Assembly: GCA_032158295.1 (NCBI GenBank)
Contig: CM063244.1
Coordinates: 26,820,930 to 26,884,929 of the forward strand
Direction of reading: 5' to 3'
Source: Pycnopodia helianthoides
Lineage: Eukaryota; Echinodermata; Asteroidea; Forcipulatida; Asteriidae
Length of the DNA: 64,000 nt
In this document: positions 20,186 through 31,001 of the stretch, in pieces
Numbering within the stretch: the stretch's first letter is position 1
How the letters are laid out: every line of letters begins with the position of its first letter
Made by a program: the position numbers and the translations under genes
The notes under the pieces: model-generated
What the model saw: the letters and a program-made list of their open reading frames with translations, nothing else
Databases searched by the model: none
Told to the model about the DNA's origin: nothing

Positions 20186-20488
20186 ATAATTCATTCACTT
20201 CAAAAACCTGTCTTTAAAAAGTGTTTCTCTTTGTTCAAGCACCTTGGGTAATATATGACTCCGATAACCAACAATAATGTTGCAGGCTGACATAGTTTAT
20301 CTACCATTCAAAGCCACAATGGATGACATTGAGTGTCATTAATAAAAACATAAGTTTGCTTGTAATTTTACAAAAATGTCAAAACTGAGAATTCTCAGAC
20401 CTTGAGATTTTGGAAATGATCTGTTTATGACATCACAAACCATTTGGCATTTGTGTTTTGAAATTATGCGAAACCGTACTTCACTTAC

Positions 20489-20615
20489 CATGGCATATTT
20501 TGTTGCAGGCGGCCCACTCCGCGTACATGTCCCAAATATACACAACATTGCCAACGATGGGTACATTATATTCGTAGCGGATGTCTGGGGGTGTAACATT
20601 CCCAACCGACAGCAC
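20489..20615 (-). CDS. ADAMTS9-like: Visible exon 12: spacer end and start of TSP1-2
   Basis: This 127-nt exon encodes VLSVGNVTPPDIRYEYNVPI and WDMYAEWAACNKICHG. VLSVG..xxPDVRYxxNxPI is the conserved spacer C-terminus; WAACNKICHG starts TSP1-2. The C-x-x-S/T-C O-fucosylation consensus is absent here because the residue is Ile (CNKIC); the human counterpart CSKPC also lacks it. The acceptor is TCAACAG and the donor CATG|GTAAGT. Confidence 0.95.
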
Positions 20616-20814
20616 CTGTTGACAATCAATTAATTGTACAACTTGTTAAAGACAATTATCAACGTGATTAAATATTGCCTATCAACATTTGTTTGACAAT
20701 TTTCAAACTTAAAAATAGAGTACAATTTTTTTGTTAAACATTACAATACCGTCATTGCATTTCTAAAAACACATTAGTAATTATGGCAAAACGGTAAAAC
20801 CCAAGTTGCAACCA

Positions 20815-21110
20815 AATTGATCTATGTAGTAAGGTTTGCAGTAACACCATGTACATGAGTAGGAATTGAAACTTTGCATGATGAAGGTACAATCTAATAA
20901 GGTTTGCAGTAACACCATGTACATGAGTAGGAATTGAAACTTTGCATGGTGGAGATACAATCTAGTAAAGTTTGCATTAACACCATGTACATGAGTAGGA
21001 ATTGAAACTTTGCTATCTAGTAAGGTTTGCGGTAACACCATGTACATGAGTAGGATTTGAAACTTTGCACAACCTTTGCAAGGTGGAGATACAATCTAGT
21101 ATTTTTTGCT
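20815..21110. repeat. About 68-bp tandem repeat, four copies
   Basis: Each copy contains AACACCATGTACATGAGTAG, GAATTGAAACTTTGC and a variable GGTGGAGATACAATCTAGTA. The third copy lacks the last segment. It lies in the exon 11-12 intron (20616-23596), which otherwise holds two SINEs. Confidence 0.88.
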
Positions 21111-21179
21111 TGGGGTCAACGAATCCTAACATGGTGAAAATAATTCTCAGGAACTAGCATCAACCTATATAAACAATTT

Positions 21180-21395
21180 TAAGGAGAACAACAAAAATTG
21201 ACTTGAACAGGATTTGAATTTGGGGCCTCCAGGTTTACATGCTCTACCAACTGAGCTATCTAACCCTACCTTGGTGGTCTCCCTAGTTTGTCTATATCTT
21301 TGTTCAGGGGGCGCTAGTCAGAAAGTCATACAACCTTAAACTGCTGTATAGCCAGGGATCATGCCGAGATAATACAAACAGTTAAACTTTTAGGT
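21180..21395 (-). mobile_element. SINE with TAGCTCAGTTGG head, copy 1
   Basis: The minus strand has TTAGATAGCTCAGTTGGTAG (A box) and a B-box-like TTCAAATCCT. The flanking GCCAGGGATCATGCC and CAACC-AACTGCTGTA phrases are shared with 22860 and 56535. Confidence 0.7.
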
Positions 21396-22859
21396 TAAAA
21401 ATCATAGTTTAAAAAAAAAAAATTAGCGATGATGTACATCCCTTTAAAGTTGTTTCAGATTGATTCACTTGCATACTATGAATCAGTGAATAGACGTCCT
21501 GCACTAGCACTAAAACTAACAGGTGGATCACCCTCCCTACATTAAGGCCATTATAAACAGGCCACGCTAGGGATTGGGGCGATGACTGGTCTACACTCCC
21601 TGGTGCACATTTATGGGACGCAGCAGTGTACTAAGTTTAAAGATGAGGTATTATAGCACTGCATTAGAAATAGAACACTGAGAATGGGTATCTGCAAATT
21701 TTTGCTGTGTGGCAAATTACCGCTTTCCTATCGATTGATCTGGTAAATGTTGCCATATAGGCATGTCACATGGTATTGATAGTCTACGTCTTGACATAGA
21801 GGGTGTGCACAGCAGACACAGGCGACGATTGGGCTCAGCATTCTCCATGTTCTATTTCTAAACAGCACTGGTAGCTTCAGTTTTTTTGAATTTCAAAGAA
21901 GTATTTGAAGTCCTCTTGATGAACTGATTTGTTTTAAAACGAGACTTCGGGTAAAGGGCATGTAGAAAAGCTTAATCTCAAAAACCAATAAAGCCTCTGA
22001 TGGTCGAAATATTAATCTTTCAAAACAGAAAAAAAAAATTGTAGGGCGGAGGACGGAGGGAAACTTCATCTTGAGGTATAGACCATTGTGTGGCCATCTT
22101 TGTTGGGTTTCCTACTTACACTGTGATAATGACAGTTCTCCTTATACCATTTCAAGGGACCAGACTGATTTTTTTCCTTCCCACCTCAGTTTGGTTTACA
22201 TTGGGATAAAAGGCAGACAAGCAAAATGACTCCACCATGATCAAGGTAGAAAGACGGAGATGACAAAAAAAAACACTACATGAAGCACTGATGGTGAAAA
22301 TATTTATCTCTTGGAACAGGAAAAAAATATATATCCAGCGCTCAGGATGGAGGGAAACGCTATCCCGGCAAGGAAGATTCCCTTTAAAAAATAACATCCG
22401 CGATGAGCAACATCCCACGGGAGATAAATCTAATATGAAATAGTTCCTTACATTACCGATAAATGCCCCCCGTCTGCCCAGATCACTTACCCCAGTCCTG
22501 TCTCCTCAAATCCCGGCCAAGAGGGGGGAAAAAAATAATTAAAAAAACTGGGGTCAGGATCACAGGACAGTCACCTTTCTGAACTTCCTTCCCGTTTCCA
22601 TTTTCAAAATCCCCACGGGACTATTTTTTCCCCTCACCTCTGGGACAGTTAAGCTGATGTTTTCTGATCAATGGCTTGACTTGGAATCAGATCAGTAAGA
22701 TACAGTGGGTTTTTTGTATTTGCCTTTGCTGAATCTGTGGTTACTTGGGCTGCATTGACCACAAGTTCCAGATTTCTGACCGACTTTTGAGAATTGAAAT
22801 ATCGTTATTACTTCCATCAGTAATAATAATAACAAGTAATAAAACCACAAAGGGAAAAC

Positions 22860-23110
22860 TGGGCAAATTTTAATTCAATTTTGGGGTTGAACAAAGAAAA
22901 AATTGACTAGAAGGGGAGTTGAACCTGCCAATCTCAGATTTACGTGCCGGCGCTCCACCAACTGAGTTATCTCGCCTTAATGTTGGCAGTTTCCCTATTT
23001 TGTCATAATCGGTGCCAGTCAGAAGCCATTCAACCTGTAACTGCTGTAAAACCAGTGATCACACTCAAGTTTACGATACAACCTGGGAAGGGGCAGTACA
23101 GGGATCATTT
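22860..23110 (-). mobile_element. SINE with TAGCTCAGTTGG head, copy 2
   Basis: The minus strand has AGATAACTCAGTTGGTGGAG and GGTTCAACTCCC. It shares GTTTACGATACAACCTGGGA with the copy at 56535. Confidence 0.72.
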
Positions 23111-23596
23111 TTCTTTTTTTCACCCAAAAATTGGATAATAACAAAACAACAGAGGATTAACAACATGAGCAGTTTGAAGAAAAGCAAACGATCCTCAACG
23201 TATTAAATCCTGAAAAACTTACCAAAAAAACTTGAGTTCTAAAACCTAATATGCCCCAACATTTTTTGTTCAGTGTCTAGCCAGCAGGACCAGTTAGCTC
23301 GTCATTTCCCCTAGTCTGTCCGCTTTTTCAGCAGTCCATATTTTGTATTGAAAATGCTTTTCAACACTGAACAAGGCAGCCAACCACGTGGAGAGAAACT
23401 TGACTGGTCCTCATGTGTTTGAACAAGCGGACTACTGATAAGATTCAACGCTGAACTGTAACATGAGTTACCATGAAACTTCCCCCCTTGGTGGTTTAAA
23501 ATGGTGGCTAGAGCCAGTGCTGAAACCACAGCCATAAGTCCGGGGTGATCACTTTGGGTTTGAAAATTTATCCAATTTGTTTTTTAGCATACTTAC

Positions 23597-23763
23597 GTAG
23601 ATTGTTATATTAAAAGTGATTTTTTCATAGCATGAGATCTTCTCGATGGAGTTGTTAGAACCGCTGTACTCCAACATGACGCTTCCGATCTTGACCTCTC
23701 GCTGGAACATACTGACCACAAAGTGACCATTGAGGAGGTAGTCTCCATTGCTACTCCTTATCG
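23597..23763 (-). CDS. ADAMTS9-like: Visible exon 11: spacer domain, second part
   Basis: This 167-nt exon encodes AIRSSNGDYLLNGHFVVSMF, VKIGSVMLEYSGSNNSIEKI and ITFNITIY. It matches SSSKGEFLLNGNFVVTM..REIRIGNAVVEYSGSE of ADAMTS9. FNIT contains a possible N-glycosylation site (NIT), as does NNS. The acceptor is TTCACAG|CG and the donor TAC|GTAAGT. Confidence 0.95.
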
Positions 23764-23876
23764 CTGTGAATGCAACAAGAACAGAAATTCATACTGATGT
23801 TGTAACGCTTCACATATAATTATATACAGAAAGAGTTACGAGGGAGTTTGCACTCAACAAGCAGCAATGCACTCAC

Positions 23877-23972
23877 CGAGGTAGTTGTCATCTTCTGGAA
23901 TGCCCCGGTAGCTGTGCTGTTGTACATCTATCCGAGTGGACCCAGCTGGGATCTCTACAACTTTGTTGTAAC
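23877..23972 (-). CDS. ADAMTS9-like: Visible exon 10: spacer domain, first part
   Basis: This 96-nt exon encodes [20 protein letters not shown] and [12 protein letters not shown], equal to [31 protein letters not shown] in ADAMTS9. The spacer is Cys-poor and mediates matrix binding and substrate choice. The acceptor is TATTTTAG and the donor CTCG|GTGAGT. Confidence 0.95.
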
Positions 23973-24004
23973 CTAAAATAAAAAACAGAAGTAACCAAAC
24001 TCAA

Positions 24005-24215
24005 ATGTAACCACAGCTATGGCAAACAGAAATAATTAAACCTGAGCAAAAGGAATTTACCGGAGCTGTAACAAACAGAAATATTTAAACCTGAGCGATA
24101 AGAATTTACAAGAACTACAGCAAACAGAAATACATAAACAAAAGCATTAAGAAATAACCAGAGCTTTACAACAAGAAATAACCACAGTTATAGCAAAAAG
24201 CAATTACTAATTACA
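24005..24215. repeat. Degenerate tandem repeat of about 60 bp
   Basis: CTATGGCAAACAGAAATAAT, CTGTAACAAACAGAAATATT and CTACAGCAAACAGAAATACA recur with AACCTGAGC and GAATTTAC between. At least three copies. The rest of the exon 9-10 intron (23973-25566) has no clear element. Confidence 0.6.
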
Positions 24216-25566
24216 GCCACAAAACAAACTTAAAGATTAATAGCAGTAATAAATAAATGTTCTTGGTCAAAAGGGTTATGACCTCCACCAAAATATGTTT
24301 ACATTCCACAATATTTGTACATCCGTCTAGCTTATGTCTTTTTAACAATTTTCCCATCGATAGTAGTAACAATGAAAAACAGCAGTCCTTGGATTGAGGT
24401 GGGGGGGGGTGTCTTTTTCTTAAAGTTTCTCAGGACCCTAACCCTCCGTCCCACTCCCGTGCTTAATGATGGAGTCACCATCGTCCACAGATTGAATTTA
24501 TTTAAGATCATAACCTTATGAGCAAACCCCCTTCCGCCTGAAAAATCAAAAACCAATCAATCAGTCGATAAAATTTATTGAAAAAATAAGCACACCCTAA
24601 AAAAAAATACCTTTAAAAAACAGGAAACTATATTTCTGGCAGCACTTTCACATGCGAACAGAGTCTCTGATTATCAGAGACAGAAGTGGAGTCCTGCGAT
24701 ACATCGGCGATGAAAACAAGTAACATTTAATAACCCACCTGCCAATTGTTATAATGCCCCCATCCCAAACAGGACAATATTGTATGACTCTCTAATGACT
24801 TGCCGTTTTTGTTTTCCTCATCCTTGAGGGTGACTAAGTAACCCACTATCAAAATCCATCTTCTAACAGATTCACCCTGCTAAACATTCCACTATGTATT
24901 TTACCCTTTTGCAATCACTGATTTGTCGACTCTACTCTAAAAACCCTTAAAGTCACGCCATGAAGGTGTCACAACCAACATAATTATTCCCTCTGCAGTG
25001 ATTATGAAACTCATTGCTGGTTTCCGTTCCTCCAACATCCCCCCCCTTGCTGACCTTAGCCTAACCCCCAGACCATTCTGCTGTTTACTGGCACAGGGAA
25101 ATTCACCACTGACCCAGAACTTGTTAGAGGGGTCCTGAAAGCAGAGGCTTTGGCCTGGGTTGGTTATTTTTTTTTTTACGAAGCACCTGTTTGTCAGAAG
25201 TCAGGTTTAATCCCAGGGTCTGATTGGATACATTTCTGAGATGTTGTTGTGGCAAAAAAAGTCCCTGGGCATCGATGAAGTTTTCAGGAAGGAGATAAAC
25301 TCTGGTCGATTAGGGAGTGAAAAGTTCAACCAAGAAAGCTGAGACGAATTTTATTTCACACAGAATTGGGAGAATTTATAGTCTACGATTCACAGCAATC
25401 TTTTTTTTTCTTCTTCAAGAAACTTGTTTTTTCGCTTTACATATTTGTGATATTACCCAGAATCAAAAGAAATTTGGGAAAACTGAACTCTTGATTTGTG
25501 TTTTTCGGTGAAGATATCATGACATCCAAGACAAACTAGTAAACCGATCAGAGAGGCAACACTAAC

Positions 25567-25684
25567 CATATTTTGCCTTGTTATAGGTGCCAGTAACAGT
25601 CCGACATGACCGATTATCACCTCCACAAACACCACAGTTGTCCTTGGTCGTCTGGGAACCAAGAATATGGTCACATCCGGCACC
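25567..25684 (-). CDS. ADAMTS9-like: Visible exon 9: Cys-rich to spacer junction
   Basis: This 118-nt exon encodes [30 protein letters not shown] and YNKAKY, matching AGCDHxLxS...[20 protein letters not shown] of the family. CGVCGGDN is diagnostic. The acceptor is CTATAAG and the donor TATG|GTTAGT (phase 1). It is followed in the transcript by intron, not by exon 10, until 23972. The tRNA-like tandem array lies just upstream, in the intron before this exon. Confidence 0.96.
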
Positions 25685-28236
25685 CTTATAGTGGAAAAAG
25701 AAAACAATAATGAATCAATTAAATTTTATAACATCGCAAAGTTAACTTATGGGGGGGGTAGGTGGCAATGGTAGGTGGCAATGGCATTTATATACAAATT
25801 GTGATTGCTGAAAGATTTTTGTTTGGGTTTTGCTTTTACACTGATGTGTAAATTACTGTATACTCGGTGCTCACCAAATTCTGTAGGGGAAAAAACCCAC
25901 AGGCATTCTACTCGGTTGGGATTCGAACCCACACCCCTGCATTCTAGAGCAGATGTTTCAACCACTAGACCACCAAGCCAGCCCAGTAAAAGAGGCCAGT
26001 TCTACTCAGTTGGGATTCGAACCCACACCCCCTGCATTCTAGAGCAGATGTTTCAACCACTAGACCACCAAGCCAGCCCAGTAAAAGAGGCCAGTTCTAC
26101 TCAGTTGGGATTCGAACCCACACCCCCTGCATTCTAGAGCAGATGTTTCAACCACTAGACCACCAAGCCAGCCCAGTAACAGAGGCCAGTTCTACTCAGT
26201 TGGGATTCGAACCCACACCCCTGCATTCTAGAGCAGATGTTTCAACCACTAGACCACCAAGCCAGCCCAGTAAAAGAGGCCAGTTCTACTCAGTTGGGAT
26301 TCGAACCCACACCCCTGCATTCTAGAGCAGATGTTTCAACCACTAGACCACCAAGCCAGCCCAGTAAAAGAGGCCAGTTCTACTCAGTTGGGATTCGAAC
26401 CCACACCCCTGCATTCTAGAGCAGATGTTTCAACCACTAGACCACCAAGCCAGCCCAGTAACAGAGGCCAGTTCTACTCAGTTGGGATTCGAACCCACAC
26501 CCCTGCATTCTAGAGCAGATGTTTCAACCACTAGACCACCAAGCCAGCCCAGTAAAAGAGGCCAGTTCTACTCAGTTGGGATTCGAACCCACACCCCTGC
26601 ATTCTAGAGCAGATGTTTCAACCACTAGACCACCAAGCCAGCCCAGTAAAAGAGGCCAGTTCTACTCAGTTGGGATTCGAACCCACACCCCTGCATTCTA
26701 GAGCAGATGTTTCAACCACTAGACCACCAAGCCAGCCCAGTAACAGAGGCCAGTTCTACTCAGTTGGGATTCGAACCCACACCCCTGCATTCTAGAGCAG
26801 ATGTTTCAACCACTAGACCACCAAGCCAGCCCAGTAAAAGAGGCCAGTTCTACTCAGTTGGGATTCGAACCCACACCCCTGCATTCTAGAGCAGATGTTT
26901 CAACCACTAGACCACCAAGCCAGCCCAGTAAAAGAGGCCAGTTCTACTCAGTTGGGATTCGAACCCACACCCCTGCATTCTAGAGCAGATGTTTCAACCA
27001 CTAGACCACCAAGCCAGCCCAGTAACAGAGGCCAGTTCTACTCAGTTGGGATTCGAACCCACACCCCTGCATTCTAGAGCAGATGTTTCAACCACTAGAC
27101 CACCAAGCCAGCCCAGTAAAAGAGGCCAGTTCGAATCCTGTATTTAAGATCTTTTCTTCTAATGATATTAATTTTCAGGATATCATTTTTTGCAACAATA
27201 TTTTCTTTTTACTAAATGTACAATTTCGAATGTTGGTTATTTTCTTTGTGTTGATTGCCGTTCTTTCCAAACTTTTTCAATAAAAAAATGCTGCTGCACT
27301 TAGTAGACACGCAACTTTGTATTTGCACAAAATAAGGAAATGGCCAAGAACAGAAAACATTGTACCATGGTTTTTGTTTTCATCATTTTTCAACAGAACT
27401 GTTTGCTATGAAGGGGAAAAAAAGGAAATCACATAAAAAGTTGCATGCCCGGCTTTATCTTCTTTACTGTCATGACTTGTTTCCAACGTACATTGTAGTT
27501 GCATTGGAGAATGCCATCGTCAACTTCCATACAATGTTTTCTTTTTTCTGTTTTGAGCCAACGTCACATAAGTTGGAGTCTATATAGCTACGTTCATTAA
27601 CCTTAGTTTCTTTGGATTTGACTGCGAGGCATGCTGGTTGTTCTACCAGACGGACAAGCTTGTTCTGGTCCACTGCCACACAGCCTGTCCATGGGCGCAT
27701 CTTAAAGGATCGCACAAACTTATCTCCTTATTTGAAAAGAGCGTGTCTACACGCCGACACTGAGGACTTTTTTTAAAGGGATTTTTTTTTTACACCAATA
27801 CATTACATTATGATGTTGTGTTGGCAGTCAGGCAGAACGGGGGAATATTTGGGGGCATTGGAATTTGGAATTTGGCATACAGTCAAGCCATGAATATGTC
27901 ATCAAACAGAGTATGTCATGAGAAAGATATTCGTCTATAGGGCCATCGCAGATTTGAGTTTGGTAAAAAATTAAGTAGAATAACAAGCAATTTTCAAAAT
28001 GGCTGCCAATTGCTTGTGACACAAACTTACATTTTCAAAGGACAAATCTAGCAAAATATCTTTCTCATGACATACTCGACTGTGTGCCAAACTCCATGCT
28101 TGTATCATCAAAGGCACAATCCCAATCTCTACATATCCTTACCGCTAATTTGGACAAGTTTTGACAAACCAAGGGTTGCCTCTGTTTGCAAACCAACATT
28201 TTCAAAAGTTCGTAAAATGGCAAAAACTCCACCTAC
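25685..28236 (-). other. Intron between exons 8 and 9
   Basis: 2.6 kb, nearly half taken by the 94-bp tRNA-like array. The part at 27133-28236 shows nothing recognisable. Confidence 0.75.
25910..27132 (-). repeat. 94-bp tandem array of tRNA-like units, 13 copies, with three-unit higher-order repeat
   Basis: Each unit on the minus strand carries a Pol III-type A box (TGGTCTAGTGG) and a perfect B box (GGTTCGAATCC) separated by a CTGCTCTAGAATGCAG stem. Units are almost identical; the spacer reads TAAAAG or TAACAG in the plus strand. Along the array the 13 spacers run A A C four times, then A, giving a 282-bp higher-order unit. Units 2 and 3 have five instead of four Cs in ACACCCC. The acceptor stem does not pair, so these are SINE-derived, not tRNA genes. 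A single flanking copy of the SINE body begins at about 25800. Confidence 0.93.
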
Positions 28237-28373
28237 CCAACACTGTCCCTGCACACATATATCATCCGTGTCTTCACCACAAGGTGTACCGTCGATGACT
28301 TTCTTGGCGAGCTTGTAAAATGCGATGCTCCCATCAACACGACAGAACAGGCTGCATCGTTCTTTTATCTGCA
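28237..28373 (-). CDS. ADAMTS9-like: Visible exon 8: Cys-rich domain, second part
   Basis: This 137-nt exon completes a split Val and encodes QIKERCSLFCRVDGSIAFYK, VIDGTPCGEDTDDICVQGQC and W. IDGTPCGxDTxDICVQGxC is one of the best conserved stretches of all ADAMTS proteins. The acceptor is CCTCTCAG and the donor TGG|GTAGGT (phase 0). Confidence 0.96.
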
Positions 28374-29654
28374 CTGAGAGGGAATAAGACATTTCAACAA
28401 ATTAAATAACTGAGATATTCTGATCCCCTGTGTGGTAATACTATTCCTCATTATTCATAATATTTATTTGTTTATTCATACATTTTTATTGCCATCTGTT
28501 TATTTATTTTTTATTGCAATTCATTTATTTATATATTTATTTTTTATTAAAAGTGAACCGCACTTCAACTGCATTGGTATCAGTCATTCTACTAATTTAT
28601 AAGAAGTACATGTATGTATTTGTGGTAAAAAAGAAGAAGTTGTCCTGTTTAATATTTGTTTTTATTTGTTTTCAGTATTCTATTTTCTGAAACTAAAGAT
28701 GTTTTGAGTATGTTGATTCAAATTGCAATTTGGTCGCTAGACTGCAAAGTTTTGAATTGTCCTTTAATAAACCAATCAATAACCTTGACTAAGGCGTCCC
28801 TTTAAACACAGTGGCTGCAATGTAGGTCAGGGAGTCTACATAGCCCAGACACTCAGATGATGACAAAACATGATGCGCATATGCGTCTCTTAATGTAAGC
28901 TCCAGACATCAATGTCATTAACGGGACTCTGTAACACCTGAGGTGCATTATTAGGGAGTCAACACTGCATTCCCCCCCCCCACCCACCACCACCGACATC
29001 CCTATTGCCAAATAGGTTAAATAAAACACCGGGATTTTTGTTATTGTTAAGGGCTGCCAGAAGCATTGAAGCACTATTGAAGAAACCATCACAACACGGT
29101 GTAGCAGAACGTCTTGTCGTTTGAAACGTTCTCTGACCATGATATGGCTTTCTCCTCCACTGCACTGAGGCCTTAGAACAAGCTCCCTCCTTCTCCCCCC
29201 CCCCCTTAGGCTACTGTGAAGAGTTAACATTAACAAACAAGAAAACTACTGTACAAACAAAAATTGTTGCGTAGAAGTGTGGAAAACAACCACTAAACTA
29301 TATATAGCTGGAATGATAGAGCTCTGCTACTGTAATTCGGCGCTTGACAAATGCAACGCTATAATTTATCTGTTCTCGTCAGATTGATCAATTAGCTCGA
29401 TTCCCCCTCGGGACGTGTTTAATTTGTCTAGCCAGTAAATTAGACCCACTAGAAATGCACATCAATTCCACACAGAAGAAATAGAGACTGATTTCCTTGC
29501 CTACGCTCCCAGTGTGGATTTGTTTTTTCTGTGTCACTTGAAATAAACTGTTTTGGTTGTCAGGATGGCTGGCTGTAGAATATTTCAGTCAGCCAACATG
29601 AAGCTGACGTTACTAAATGCACTTTAAGCTGTGAATTCCTTCAATGATTAGAGA

Positions 29655-29845
29655 AACACAGGCATGGAATTCCATTGCCCTGGTCTTGGCCTTGGAGCCC
29701 CTTCAAAAAGTTTCCCATAGACTTTAATGGTTCCAAGGGGAAGTGCGCCCTTTGCAAAATGAAGGTACCAGGTGGAAATGCCCCTTGCAAAACGAAAATG
29801 GCCTTGCCCTCTCAAAGATGAAATTCCAGGCCTGGAAAGAGGGAA
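29655..29845 (+). repeat. Dispersed repeat shared with 62205-62395
   Basis: GCCCTGGTCTTGGCCTTGG, ATGCCCCTTGCAAAACG, CCTTGCCCT and CAGGCCTGGAAA match the order of phrases at 62205-62395 (CCCCTTGGCCATTGCC, GTGCCCTCC, CCTTGCCCTTACAAGA, AAGCCTGGAAA). No terminal structure recognised. Confidence 0.5.
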
Positions 29846-30227
29846 GGGGATTGACTGATGACACTATGATGGGATGCCTTGATAGAAGTACTTTTGGTAC
29901 AAACTCAATTCCAGATTTTATACCAACTCAAAACAATGAAATGAAAATGAGACAGGGTGGAACAAAAATAGCCTGGCCCCTTCTGGAAGTACTGAAAAAA
30001 TTGTATTCCTTTTTGCTGATGCACATAGGGATTTGGGCAAAAATTCTTGCAGTATAACAAAAAAATGGGCAAAGAGAATCTCTTGAGATGTCTGTGATCT
30101 GTAATTTTAGGAAAATTCTACAATTCTAAACCGACAATTCTGAAAAAGTTTGCATGATCTGTAACTTTTTGGAACATAGAATATATAAGCTATTGAGACA
30201 CCAAACTTGTCATACAAATGTCCTCAC

Positions 30228-30520
30228 ACAAACGTGGCTGAGCAGTCTCCGGCACCAGACTCAAGTTCTAGTGTTACCCGAGTGTGGGTTCAGGTCCTGG
30301 TCATGGCACTTGTGTCCTTGAACAAGACACTTAACCACTTCATTGCTTCATCCTTTAGGTGGGGACGTAAAGCCCTATGTCCCGAGTGTTATGAAATGCT
30401 CGTACAAGAACCCAGTGCACTTTTCTTTAAGAGAAGGGGTTCGCCACCGGTGTTTCTGGCGTGGTTGGCTGTAGGTTGCACCACATCATCTTGTAAACTC
30501 TTTACAAGGTGCCATATAGA
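30228..30520 (+). mobile_element. tRNA-Leu-like SINE, copy 4
   Basis: ACGTGGCTGAGCAGTCTCCG (A box) and GTGGGTTCAGGTCC (B box) are followed by TGTCCTTGAACAAGACACTT and TTCTTTAAGAGAAGGGG. It lies in the exon 7-8 intron, 360 bp from exon 7. Confidence 0.75.
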
Positions 30521-30883
30521 CCTTTCCATTGTTGATAAACAAACCGCGCTGGTTGGCATGGAAGGCCGAATGTTAGCAAAACACTCAATCGTGTTAATAG
30601 ATGTTTCAACAAAATTTTAACATTTTCTGCAAACTTTCAACTAAGTGAAGTACCTCTCATGATTGGTTGCTTTGTTTCCAACAAATTCAACACCATTTTG
30701 AATATTTTGTGTCACATTGTTACAAACTGTGGCGATCTGTTTTTGTTTAGCATTTATGGCTTTCCATAGTTTTCCGACCTCGGTTGGCAAAAACTCGGGC
30801 TGTGACGTTGCAATAGAAAGGTCTATAAAGTACTGATAGCTAATAGCACGTGTGAGGATAAAACACAAAGAGTTAAGACTCAC

Positions 30884-31001
30884 CACCTGTGTACTTAGCG
30901 ACCCACCGTACGTCCCTGGGTACACCTTGAATGTTGAAGTTGTTCCCATTGAAGTTTGCACACTGCTGGTCCCTGAACGGAGCGGAGTTGACTGGACAAG
31001 T
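30884..31001 (-). CDS. ADAMTS9-like: Visible exon 7: Cys-rich domain, first part
   Basis: This 118-nt exon encodes TCPVNSAPFRDQQCANFNGN and VPRDVRWVAKYTG, the FRDEQCAxFxG...VRWVxKY block at the start of the ADAMTS Cys-rich domain. The acceptor is ATGCTAG; the donor is GTG|GTGAGT, ending in phase 1. The Cys-rich and spacer region is the usual site of substrate exosites in this family. Confidence 0.95.

Larger units (their letters stand above)
16884..20488 (-). other. Intron between exons 12 and 13
   Basis: 3.6 kb holding the dispersed repeat at 17215, SINEs at 18404 and 19912, an A run near 18356 and a G run near 17655. No additional exon seen. Confidence 0.7.
28374..30883 (-). other. Intron between exons 7 and 8
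   Basis: 2.5 kb with an ATTTATTTATTT-rich stretch at 28445-28550, the dispersed repeat at 29655 and a SINE at 30228. No exon seen. Confidence 0.7.

Noticed and set aside
21180..21290. Intact minus-strand tRNA gene with TAGCTCAGTTGG.
   Set aside because: The acceptor stem does not pair and the surrounding sequence recurs at 22860 and 56535, so it is a SINE.
25910..27132. CRISPR-like array of direct repeats.
   Set aside because: The whole 94-bp unit is repeated without unique spacers, and the context is an intron of an animal gene.
25805..27283. Serial 60-residue open frames on the plus strand reading MFQPLDHQASPV, suggesting a repeat protein gene.
   Set aside because: They are the reverse side of the 94-bp tRNA-like array. 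The unit is not a multiple of three, so the frames stop and restart in every copy.
29743..30057. 104-residue plus-strand frame as a gene.
   Set aside because: It begins within a dispersed repeat, has low-complexity composition and no family resemblance.
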